From: Sphingobacterium prati
GTDB taxonomy: Bacteria > Bacteroidota > Bacteroidia > Sphingobacteriales > Sphingobacteriaceae
Length of the DNA stretch: 64,000 nucleotides
Assembly (NCBI RefSeq): GCF_013167215.1
Contig: NZ_JABJWY010000037.1
Location: 198,050-262,049 of the forward strand
Direction: 5' to 3'
Numbering within the stretch: the first letter of the stretch is position 1; every line of letters begins with the position of its first letter. Below are positions 42,817 through 51,700 of the stretch, in pieces. The notes under the pieces are model-generated. The model had not been told where the DNA came from and did no database searches. It was given only the letters and a program-made list of their open reading frames with translations. Both the position numbers and the translations under genes were made by a program.

Positions 42817-44631
42817 TTAAAGACTCCATCTACAGCCTTGATTGGAATTTCTTATCACATTTATATTAGGTTGGAAGACTTTATATATAATGCGTTCTCT
42901 GGATTCAGATTTAGGGTAGTTTGGATCCGTTACTCTATAATGTATTTCCACCCCGACTAGAGGCAATTCGTTTTTTGAATATGTTGGAGAGTGATTGTCT
43001 ATGTGGACATAATGTAAATCTATTAATGTTAAATTTGCATCATGATATGGAGCTTTGAATGAAACCCACTTAGAGTGTGTATAGGCGCCAGTAAGGGCGC
43101 TATCAGCCGAATAGCCTCGTTCAAGGTTGTAGTTGCGTATTTTATTATGATACACATTGGTCATATTGTTTAAAATGTTATTTGTCAAGCCTGTAAAAAT
43201 ACTGAAATAATTCTTTTCTACGAAGTGATTGTCAATTAGTACAACATTGATGGAATCCATTTTCAATCCTTGGACTCGATCAATCGATGAAAAATAATCA
43301 TTGATCCAATGTGTCGTCATTCTATGTACTGCATTGATTTCTTTTCGACCTTGCACATACAGGTGACTACATGGGCTGTATTCATTTAATGTTATTCTGA
43401 GATTTATATCGTTGTTATTAGGAACTGCCAGCAGACCGACCGATCCATTATATACGGGTTTATATCTTGATGCGGAAAGTTGAGCTTGAGGGAGCGGGGT
43501 GAATTGGATACCATATAGATAATTGGTCAAATTGGCTGTCCCAGTTGTTGATACAATCCCAGAATACTGTATCGTAGTTTGAGTATTTGTTGCCGAGTTT
43601 TTTTTGCCACCTGAAAATGACTTAACAATGCCTATTATTCCTTTTAATGCCGTAGCTCCAAGTGTAATAGCGCCTATAAACGAAGCCTTCGGTTTTGAGT
43701 TTACGACTGCTTGGTTAGGCGTATTAGCTTTTAATGGAGAGCTATGATTATTGAGGGAGTTTATAGATTGAGCGCTTTTTGAGGGGAATGCTTTAAGTAT
43801 TGTTTCCAGATGACCTGCCACTTCATAACCAGTGTTTAGATATTGACTAAATTTTGAAGGGTCACTTCCAGATGCGCCAGCTGAACTTCTAGAAATTAAT
43901 GTGCTAAAATCCGTACCGAGGGCTATATCTGTAGAATTTACACCATAAACATTAAAGGAGATATCTAGTTCGTTCCCGGGGGAAGTTATACTATTGGGAT
44001 CAAAAGCAGTAAGAGTGTAGTCAAAATTTAACCAAGTATCGTCTTTATTTTTTTGAGTAGCAACAATTTGTTTAACGCTTGCATCAATGGAGTCAACAAC
44101 AGAATTTCGAGGGTTTGCGTAAAAAGATAACAAACCATTTTTATGACTATTTGGATTAAGAAAGCCAAGTATACCAACATAATGAGTCTTTGAGCCTTCC
44201 GATAGATGTTTAACTCGATAATTGTACACAAAGAATCGGAGAACACCAGAATATTTATTATATAAAGCAAAGAAAGGAGTCTGTGCCGGACGCTCTGGTG
44301 TACCGAAATCTTTTAAATATAATACCCAACCGAATTCTGGCTTATAATCTTGTTCAAAATTATTATTTACAGGGTTATTTTGGATTGTCCAAGGAAGACT
44401 CACTTCGTATGAAGGCGAGGGAGCTCCATTAATTTTTGGTAGAAAGTAAATTAAAGCAGTGCTTTGATTTGCCCAATTCCAGCTGTTCAAATTTTGATCG
44501 TTCGGATCACTTATAGCAGAGGCTTTGGTACTGATTTTTCCATTTTGAATTTCATTTTCAAAAGTAGTGTTTTTCTTACAAGAAACTATTGTAAGAAAAA
44601 ACAATAAATAAATGGTTAGATAATTTTTCAT
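42817..44631 (-). CDS. Large lipoprotein of unknown family
   Basis: A 604-residue lipoprotein (signal MKNYLTIYLLFFLTIVSC, Cys18). The mature sequence has an N-terminal region with many aromatic and beta-strand segments (FGWVLYLKDFGTPERPAQTPFFALYNKYSGVLRFFVYNY), a Gly/Ala/Ser-rich hydrophobic linker at about 315-345 (KASFIGAITLGATALKGIIGIVKSFSGGKK) that could be an amphipathic or membrane-active helix, and a C-terminal beta-rich part with NLTDLHYVHIDNHSPTYSKNELP. No domain is recognised. It is monocistronic. Neighbours on both sides are degraded or small genes, so it may belong to a variable island. Confidence 0.75.
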   Translation of the reverse strand: MKNYLTIYLLFFLTIVSCKKNTTFENEIQNGKISTKASAISDPNDQNLNSWNWANQSTALIYFLPKINGAPSPSYEVSLPWTIQNNPVNNNFEQDYKPEFGWVLYLKDFGTPERPAQTPFFALYNKYSGVLRFFVYNYRVKHLSEGSKTHYVGILGFLNPNSHKNGLLSFYANPRNSVVDSIDASVKQIVATQKNKDDTWLNFDYTLTAFDPNSITSPGNELDISFNVYGVNSTDIALGTDFSTLISRSSAGASGSDPSKFSQYLNTGYEVAGHLETILKAFPSKSAQSINSLNNHSSPLKANTPNQAVVNSKPKASFIGAITLGATALKGIIGIVKSFSGGKKNSATNTQTTIQYSGIVSTTGTANLTNYLYGIQFTPLPQAQLSASRYKPVYNGSVGLLAVPNNNDINLRITLNEYSPCSHLYVQGRKEINAVHRMTTHWINDYFSSIDRVQGLKMDSINVVLIDNHFVEKNYFSIFTGLTNNILNNMTNVYHNKIRNYNLERGYSADSALTGAYTHSKWVSFKAPYHDANLTLIDLHYVHIDNHSPTYSKNELPLVGVEIHYRVTDPNYPKSESRERIIYKVFQPNINVIRNSNQGCRWSL

Positions 44632-44809
44632 TTTTTTAATAACAAAGAAAATACAAGGAGGTTATTTTTCTGTATGTTTTATATTATTCTTTTGTTAATT
44701 TCTTAATGACAGGAAAATACACATTGGTGGAAAAAATATAGGAATATCGTTTTGTACTACATAAAAAAATAGAATTTCAAGAATAGCCTCAATGTAGAGG
44801 AGGGGCTAT

Positions 44810-45110
44810 ATCTTCAACAAGAGTATCATTGAGTATACGGCTGTCGATAAAAAAGAATCTGTTCAGCCGGCCCATGTAGACATATAGCTATATTGCCTTT
44901 TCTGAATAGTAAAAAGGCCGCATTGGTAAGACGATTTTCCTTATCGATCAGTTTGAGCTTCTTTAAATTTTCCAAGTGTCGCCATTCAGCTGAAACCGTC
45001 CTGCTGCATTTAACTTATCCATATCCTTATCAAGATTGATGTCCTGTAGATCATGGCCGTGTGCTGGATAAGAATCCCGCAATACTTATACAATTTAGGA
45101 TTCATGATTT
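44810..45110 (-). pseudogene. Remnant resembling an AlbA-associated ATP-binding regulator
   Basis: No open frame is intact, but minus-strand translation gives two short pieces: DINLDKDMDKLNAAGRFQLN and, in another frame, ENLKKLKLIDKENRLTNAAF followed by LLFRKGNIAICLHGPAEQ. This pattern resembles the end of RecG-like/AlbA_2 ATP-binding proteins (LxxLGLIxDGKLTNAALLLFGK). The rest of the 44632-45130 gap shows no gene. Identification rests on a short match. Confidence 0.4.
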
Positions 45111-45130
45111 TGTAAATTTTCACTTTGCTT

Positions 45131-45376
45131 TTAAGAATCTAGTTCTATTGAGTCATAATCTTCGTTAAAAAACTCAGATAAGGTCATTTCTAGTGCATTT
45201 AAGATTCTAACTATTAACTTCATCGTGAGGTTAAAAACACCGGCTTCAATCTTCCCATATTGAGATCGGTCTAAATCTCTATCATATGCAAATGTCTCAT
45301 GACTGGTATAACCTAGCTGTTTTCTAATTTGCCTACAGCGTATTCCAAATCTCTTCTTCTCTTTTTCAAAATCCAT
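45131..45376 (-). CDS. Small XRE-type helix-turn-helix regulator
   Basis: An 81-residue protein from the ATG at 45376 (MDFEKEKKRFGIRCRQIRKQLG); the frame extends further upstream but those 22 residues are atypical. The HTH_3 fold is clear: IRKQLGYTSHETFAYDRDLDRSQYGKIEAGVFNLTMKLIVRILNALEMTLSEFF. It would bind DNA as a dimer. It sits next to a degraded gene at the edge of the accessory region and may be a remnant regulator of a lost element or act on the nearby structured region. Confidence 0.85.
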   Translation of the reverse strand: MDFEKEKKRFGIRCRQIRKQLGYTSHETFAYDRDLDRSQYGKIEAGVFNLTMKLIVRILNALEMTLSEFFNEDYDSIELDS

Positions 45377-45599
45377 TTCTATTATTGTTATGTAGGTAAA
45401 AAAAGAGAAAAGTTTATGGAGATTCCACTCAATATATTTCATCGAAATATATTTCGTTTTATTAATATTTTCTTTATATTTGTGTGATTAAAAATGTATT
45501 TATGATTTTATGTAAATAACAAGATTTGGAAAAAATTTAATAGTTGAAACTTTAACGAACTCTCTAAGCAGGATTTGGCAATTTAAGCGAGCGAGTGTT

Positions 45600-45830
45600 A
45601 GTTGAGTAATGCGTCAACTTTTCCTATCTTTGGGAAATATGTTTCCCAGGGTAGGGTTGGCGCTTGCTTCATCCATGCATTCTCGCGAATGGTCTTAGGA
45701 CCATTTTACTGAAAATTACGCCCTGGGGTAATGAGTAAAGGCCCGCCAAAGCCTCTGATGCAAGATAAGCCGGCAGTCACCCATTTTTGATTTTGGCTTT
45801 TCTGGGAGTTCTTAATTAATTTAAGAGCTT
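45600..45830 (+). ncRNA. Candidate structured leader RNA
   Basis: Two perfect 7-bp hairpins lie close together: TGGGAAA-TATG-TTTCCCA (45631-45648) and AATGGTC-TTAG-GACCATT (45688-45705). CCCAGGG (about 45645) can also pair with CCCTGGG (about 45721), enclosing the second hairpin. The tract is richer in GC than its flanks and ends just before a 37-codon ORF. It does not fit any riboswitch class I can recall well. It may be a leader RNA; direction is assumed from the ORF. Confidence 0.35.
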
Positions 45831-45944
45831 ATGGAAAAACAAGTCGTAAAGAAAAAGCATCATGGATTAGTATTGAAAAATATTGACCTTGATGCTTTTA
45901 TTTTTTTACAAATTCTTCGAAACATCATTTCGGCCCCCGAATAG
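45831..45944 (+). CDS. Possible 37-residue small protein
   Basis: ATG at 45831 to TAG at 45942-45944 encodes a short basic then hydrophobic peptide (MEKQVVKKKHHGLVLKNI, then DLDAFIFLQILRNIISAPE). It lies directly after the candidate structured leader. No homologue is recognised. It could be a leader peptide or chance. Further on, to 46163, only a CCAAAT-ACT-ATTTGG hairpin (45959-45973) and no other gene are seen. Confidence 0.35.
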   Translation: MEKQVVKKKHHGLVLKNIDLDAFIFLQILRNIISAPE

Positions 45945-46142
45945 CTCGGCTGGCTGTGCCAAATACTATTTGGTCTCTTTTAGTCATTGATCGCGTAACG
46001 CCAATATATTTACCTGTGTGACCCCTCATTCAAGCGCGATCTGGCTCCCCGAATTAAATAAATTATTGTCAAACTGATCTGAGCACGATCCGGCCTAAAA
46101 AAAGCTGATTTCGATCGGCAAGGGGATCCTATGTGCTTTGGA

Positions 46143-46163
46143 TTTCAGTTTTAAAAACTGAAA
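46143..46163. promoter_or_regulatory. Palindrome abutting the start codon at 46164
   Basis: TTTCAGTTTT-A-AAAACTGAAA, a perfect 10-bp inverted repeat ending at the base before the ATG. It could be an operator or an RNA hairpin that masks the start codon. Confidence 0.5.
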
Positions 46164-46547
46164 ATGGAAAAATTCTTTTCAAAAATGACTGATCTTGATA
46201 AAATTCTCCTAGATGTTCATGAGGAGATGTACGACCCTATAAAACACATTGTTGACTTTTGGAACAAATATGATATCCGTACTTGTCATGAATATTTCGT
46301 AGCGCTGTGTGCTGCATGCATGGGTAATCCTTTGAACAAAGAGCCGCGATTTGATGCCGATCAGATGCTCGACTTTGTGGTAAAATTGATGCGTATGCAC
46401 ATCGGATACCATATGGCCCACTACAAGAACTTAGAGTTCGGAAACGAGACAATCTTAACTATCGAAACCTCAATAATTACTGCGGAAGAGCTGAGAGTCG
46501 GCGAAAAGATCTATCAATTTTTTAATCGGCAGTCAGAAAACCACTAA
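46164..46547 (+). CDS. 127-residue protein of unknown function
   Basis: A soluble, helix-rich protein (MEKFFSKMTDLDKILLDVHEEMYDPIKHIVDFW... HMAHYKNLEFGNETILTIETSIITAEELRVGEKIYQFF) with no signal peptide or membrane segment and three Cys, two in LCAACMG. I do not recognise the family. It is the first plus-strand gene of the cassette that goes on with TlpA, SusC and SusD, and a palindrome touches its start codon. It could be a cytosolic regulator of the cassette. Confidence 0.65.
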   Translation: MEKFFSKMTDLDKILLDVHEEMYDPIKHIVDFWNKYDIRTCHEYFVALCAACMGNPLNKEPRFDADQMLDFVVKLMRMHIGYHMAHYKNLEFGNETILTIETSIITAEELRVGEKIYQFFNRQSENH

Positions 46548-46784
46548 TAGACAAATTATGAATATCCTAAAATTAATAGCCTTATTAAGGTGTTATATAA
46601 ACTATATATTTCAAGTGCTCTCTAAGTACTGCTTAACCACAGATATAATACAAGTTAGACAATCGTTGCATAAGCAAATCAGCAAAGGAAAAACGCACGA
46701 TAAGAGTATTTGTTTGGTACAAAGAAATTACTGGCTTAGAAGTTGTGCTTTACCAGCTTCTAAGCAGAGACAAAGTGACGTAAA

Positions 46785-46914
46785 AAGACAGTCTTTTTCG
46801 GACTGTCTTATGACCAACTTCGCCCCAACTCCTGCCTTTCTCCGGGCTGGCCTTTGCTCTTGCATTGGTCGTCCTTCGGCTTTTCCCGAAGCCAGTCGGA
46901 AGCCGGCCGAAGGC
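46785..46914 (+). other. GC-rich hairpin block inside the long leader of the TlpA gene
   Basis: AAGACAGTC / GACTGTCTT (46785-46809) with a TTTTTCG loop is followed by a GC-rich tract in which CCTTCGGC (46874-46881) pairs with GCCGAAGG (46907-46914). Base composition differs sharply from the AT-rich surroundings. It may be part of a dispersed repeat. Confidence 0.5.
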
Positions 46915-46941
46915 ACACCCGAACAGCGCTCAAACAAAGGT

Positions 46942-47300
46942 AGGTATTGGTCAGGTATTGGTAAGTACCTGTGTTTGCCTAAAATTTATCGCCTGGGACA
47001 ACATCCGCACAAGAACCTTACTAGTTTGATACAACAAAACTGCAAGGATGGGACTAGCCTGATACTAGCACAAGACTGTCTAAGCACAGCCTCTCGACAA
47101 GGATCGTACAGGAATAACAAGCTTAAAAGCATAACAAATAGCCGGTCCCTTACATCAGAAGATACTATTGATTCACCGTTAAGCCACTGGGAGTGTACTG
47201 AAAAGGTACCGAAAAGGTACTGGAGATATACTAAAGAGGTAATGAAGATCTACCAGATAGCTATCAGCTTGTTACAAGCTTTCAGTAACTACCTGGTGCA
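46942..47300 (+). ncRNA. 11-base-phased repeat array, candidate structured RNA
   Basis: A three-base core recurs with an 11-base step: GAC 46997, CAC 47008, TAC 47019, TAC 47030, GAC 47052, TAC 47063, GAC 47074, CAC 47085, GAC 47096, TAC 47107, TAC 47151, then after a one-base slip TAC 47163, CAC 47174, CAC 47185, TAC 47196, 47207, 47218, 47229, TAA 47240, TAC 47251, TAT 47262, TAC 47273. The array also opens with AGGTATTGGT at 46942 and 46953. The right part folds: CACTGGG, AGT and TACTGAAA (47184-47203) pair with TTTCAGTA, ACT and CCTGGTG (47280-47299). Inside are CTGGAGAT / ATCTACCAG and AGCTTG-TTA-CAAGCT. It lies about 225 bases upstream of the TlpA gene. Confidence 0.55.
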
Positions 47301-47523
47301 TCTAGTGTATAATGTTAGTGGTTCAAGAAAAACTCCTGCAAAAGTGGATAAAAGCAAGTTGACAGTTGGAGCGAATGAACACTCTTCGAAATTAAGAGAT
47401 TTTAAAGCTGCCGGTGCGCTTTGGCGATGTAAAGCCGGGTATTCTGTCATCGAAAGGAAGGCAGGTGCTCAGAAGGTTTTAAAAGGCTTTATTTCTCTAT
47501 GCTGTTATAAAAATAGTTATCGT

Positions 47524-48792
47524 GTGTTTTTGACATACCTGTTTTTAGTTCTAGTTTCTATGTTTAGTTTATCGGCTCAGACGCCCCGCAAGGATAGCGG
47601 GGCCGACGGGTCTAAGAGAGTTGGGGCATTGCAGATCGGCGATACCATTCCGCAGCTATTGTGGGAAATGCCGCTATCCGTAATCAACCGTCCCAAGGGA
47701 AAACAAACAATCTCATTGTCCGATTACAAGAGCAAAAAGCTCATTGTACTCGATTTTTGGAACACATGGTGCGGCAGCTGTATCACAGGTATCAAACATG
47801 GTGAGCAGCTCCAGGGTGCCACCAATGCTGACATTGAAATCTTTCCGGTGACCGAGCAGAGGTCCGATGAAATTAAAAACTTCATGAGTAGAAACGAGAT
47901 ACTAAAAAATAGTAAGCTCAATATCGTGACCGATGCCAGTACAATCGCCCAATACTTTCCGCATACGCTCGTCCCCCATATCGTATTTATAAAGAATAAT
48001 AAGGTAGTACATATAGGAGGATTTGAGTCGATGACAGCTAATAACGTTAGGCATATTTTGAAGGGGCAAGTGGGCGAACTGTTGTACGTAAAAAATGACA
48101 GTGCAGTTCAGAAGCCGTTACTGACATCTATGGACACCCTTCCCAAAACCATGTACAGTATGCTGAGCGGCTATCGAAAAGATGTACCACCATCAAGGTA
48201 TAATGAGGTCGATACGCTAAATAGTACAAATCGTATAGCATTCTTTAACTATTCGGTCAAAGAACTGCTGGAATATGCGTTCTCGATCCAGTCGTTACCA
48301 CTGAACACAATCGATCTGACAGGCAGTGGCCTTTCGCTAAAAGATATTGCCTATCACAATTCAATGGGTGATAAAATTGAATGGCTCTCCAAAAATGCCA
48401 TTTGCTATGAACAAAAAGTATTGCTTAGGGCACCTGATAAGGAAAAAAAAGACAATGTATTGCATGATATCAGTAAATACCTTCGGATAGACATTTCTTT
48501 CGCCCCCGCCAAAATGGAAATATACGAGATCATCTTGAAGAAGAAACCTAATCCAGGTAATGGGAAAAACAGCCGATATATAAGCTTACACTATCTGCTG
48601 GATGCCTATAACAGGCTCCCGAACAGCATGCCCATAGTTGATAAAGATGGGATATCTGGAGACATCTATGTGCCAAAGCAAAATCTTTCCAGGCTGAATT
48701 CCGGGCAGCTGATCGCGCTCATCAAGGAAGCCGGCTGCCAGCTGGTACCATCTACAATGACAATAAATACCATTCAGATAAAGGACAGATAA
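47524..48792 (+). CDS. TlpA-like thioredoxin with C-terminal DUF3738-like domain
   Basis: The recognisable protein begins at about 47524 (GTG) with a signal peptide (FLTYLFLVLVSMFSLSAQ). The frame is open back to an ATG at 46558, but that 966-base part covers hairpins and the phased array, so I do not annotate it as coding. A TlpA/redoxin domain (LIVLDFWNTWCGSCITGIKHG with a WCxxC active site; HTLVPHIVFIKNNKVVHIGG) is followed by about 220 residues whose end (PIVDKDGISGDIYVPKQN, LIALIKEAGCQLVPSTMTIN) resembles DUF3738/TIGR03435. It is probably a periplasmic thiol-disulphide reductase. The stop is 1 base from the SusC start, so it works with that transporter. Confidence 0.78.
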   Translation: MFLTYLFLVLVSMFSLSAQTPRKDSGADGSKRVGALQIGDTIPQLLWEMPLSVINRPKGKQTISLSDYKSKKLIVLDFWNTWCGSCITGIKHGEQLQGATNADIEIFPVTEQRSDEIKNFMSRNEILKNSKLNIVTDASTIAQYFPHTLVPHIVFIKNNKVVHIGGFESMTANNVRHILKGQVGELLYVKNDSAVQKPLLTSMDTLPKTMYSMLSGYRKDVPPSRYNEVDTLNSTNRIAFFNYSVKELLEYAFSIQSLPLNTIDLTGSGLSLKDIAYHNSMGDKIEWLSKNAICYEQKVLLRAPDKEKKDNVLHDISKYLRIDISFAPAKMEIYEIILKKKPNPGNGKNSRYISLHYLLDAYNRLPNSMPIVDKDGISGDIYVPKQNLSRLNSGQLIALIKEAGCQLVPSTMTINTIQIKDR

Positions 48793-48793
48793 T

Positions 48794-51700
48794 ATGGAAA
48801 GTATAGTAAAATATGTATTGTGCCTATGTTTTTGTGGCGCATTATTTACCGTATATGGGCAGCAGCGGGTTTCCCTGACGGTAAAGGATTCCCTGACCGG
48901 TAGATTGCTCGAAGGTTATAATATTTCCATAAACGGAAAAACCATAAAAGTAAATAAGGGTAATATCGAACTCCATAGCCCGGATAAGCCTGTCGAACTT
49001 ATATGTACACATGTTGGGTATGGACGTAAAAAACTTTTTTACCACTCATCAATGCGGCACCTGGTATTTGACATGTTGCCTGCTGAAAATCAGCTTGAAG
49101 AGGTGCAGATCAATACAGGATATCAGAAGCTTTCAAAAGAAAGGCAGACCGGCTCATTTGAGGTATTATCGAAAGGGGAGATACAGCGGTCTGTTTCGTC
49201 CAATATCCTCACCAGGCTCGAAGATATGACCACTGCAATTTCTTTTGACCGCCGGAACTATGATATAAATAATCCCAACAGCTCGGACGGAAACCTGGAC
49301 ATCCGGGGGATCAGCAGTATCAGCGGATCAAACAGCCCCCTGATCATCGTGGACAACTTTCCTTACGAAGCAGGTATAGAGAATATCAACCCCAATGATA
49401 TCGAAAATATAACGATCCTCAAAGATGCCGCGGCATCTTCGATATGGGGAGCCAAGGCAGGGAATGGCGTGATCGTGATCACCACAAAGAAGGGAAAAAA
49501 AGGAAGCCGTGAATCCCTTAATTTTTCGTCGAATCTTTCTATAGGCGCCAAACCGGATCTATTCAAACTGAAGCAGATCAGCAGTTCTGAGTTTATTGAT
49601 ATGGAGATACTGCTTTTTGACAAGGGGTACTACAATAACCAGATCAGCAATAAAAAACGGCCGGCACTTTCGCCGGTCATAGAGCTGCTGCAGCTGCGAA
49701 AGGAAGGAAAGTTGAATGAAGCGGAACTTGGGGAGAGGATCAATACATACAGGGATATTGATTCAAGAAGGGACTATATGGATTATTTCTACAGAAACTC
49801 CTTTGACCAGCGATACGCTATCGACCTGAGCGGCGGATCTGACGTGGCGAGCCATTATGTTTCATTGGGTGTGGACAGGCAAAATCCTGCTCTGAGGGGC
49901 AACGTAACAACACGGTATACCTTTAACTTTTCCAATGAACTTTATCTCGGTAAAAAGGCCACGGTCCAGTCTCGGATCAGTTATACTTATCATCAGGGTA
50001 CGGATTTCAACGATGGCTATGGTGCGGGCCTGCCGCTATATCCGTATGCAAAGTTAGTGGGCGAAAATGGAGCGCCTCTGGCTGTAAACTATGGTTATAG
50101 CAGGCGATTCCTTGACGGGATCACAGATTCCGGGCTACTGGACTGGAAATATAGACCATATGGGGAATTGCAGATCAATGATCAATATCAGAAATCCCGA
50201 CAGCTGCTCTTCGATCTGGGAATGACCTACAAGATTACCCGCTGGCTTGGTCTGGAAGCGAGAGGGCAATATGGTACATCTGCCGGAAAGCAGGAAAAAC
50301 TGAACGGTACGGAAAGTTATTTCACCAGGAATCTCATCAATCTCTATACCACGGTCAAAGATGGGCTGTATACCTATGGCGTACCAAAAGGCGGGATATT
50401 GAACCGGTCGGAGTCGGAGGGACAGACAAAATCTTTCCGGATCCAGCTGAACCAGGATAAAAACTTTGCTGAAAAGCACAGGCTGACTTCCCTGATGGGA
50501 TTTGAAGTGCGCTCATTGACAAACAGTGAAGATGGCACCCGTCTGTATTGTTATGAGCCCGAAAAGATGCTGTTCGCGTCGGTGGACCAGATTGCGTTGC
50601 TGCCAACGTACAACAATATCGGTGGTACGGCATCGCTGGGGACTGACGGTTTCTTTAGGGACCGGACAGTAGACCGGTATGTGTCCATATACGGTAATGT
50701 TTCCTATAGTTACCGTACTAAGATTGATATCTATTTCAGCAGCAGAAAGGATGCTTCAAACCTGTTCGGAGCCACGACCAATGGGAGGTGGAGCCCGCTC
50801 TGGTCCACAGGTATGGCCTGGAATATCCATCGTGAGAATTTTTTTAAAGCGGACTGGATAAAACTGCTGAAGGTAAGGGGATCTTTTGGATATAGCGGAA
50901 ATGTAAACAGGAATACATCAGCCTACAGTACGATCGAATATGCCTCTTATCTGACACCATATACATCACTGCCCTTTGCAATGATCGTCAATCCGCCCAA
51001 TCCATCTTTACGATGGGAGAGGGTAAAAACTACGAATATCGGGCTGGATTTCGCTACCAAAGATAACCGGATATCGGGTTCCCTCGATTATTACCTGAAA
51101 AATGCCTACGACCTTTTGGGCTCATCTCCGCTCGATCCGACAACGGGAATATCCGAAATGACGATAAACAGTGCCAATACCAAAGGAAAGGGGCTTGATC
51201 TCAATTTGCGCAGCCGTAACCTGATAGGTGATTTCTCCTGGAACACAGCGCTGCTGCTGAGCTTCAACAAAGTAGTGGTCAGCAAATATATGCAGGCTGT
51301 GAAACCTGCCATGAGCTATATCCAGCAGATCAAACCGATCGAAGGACAGCTGGCCTATGCAGTATTCAGCTATAAATGGGCCGGGCTAAACCCTGAGAAT
51401 GGAAACCCAATGGGCTATGTTGGTCATGAAAAAAGTGAAGACTGGAAAAACATCATACAGAAAACAGAACTGAACGAACTGGTACTGCATGGATCAGCGC
51501 GGCCATTATGGTTTGGGTCAGTCCGCAATGACTGGAGCTATAAAAACATACAGGTATCTGCAAATATCGGGTTTAGGTTCCGGTACTATTTTCGTAAACC
51601 GACGGTCAACTACGCGCAGATTGGCACATGGAACCCGGTCCATGCTGATTTTTCGACACGCTGGCAGCATCCGGGGGATGAAATCCTGACCGATATACCC

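Noticed and set aside
45600..45830. Known riboswitch (TPP, cobalamin, c-di-GMP type)
   Set aside because: Some words recall the c-di-GMP-I core, but the order and paired elements do not match, and no target gene of those classes follows.
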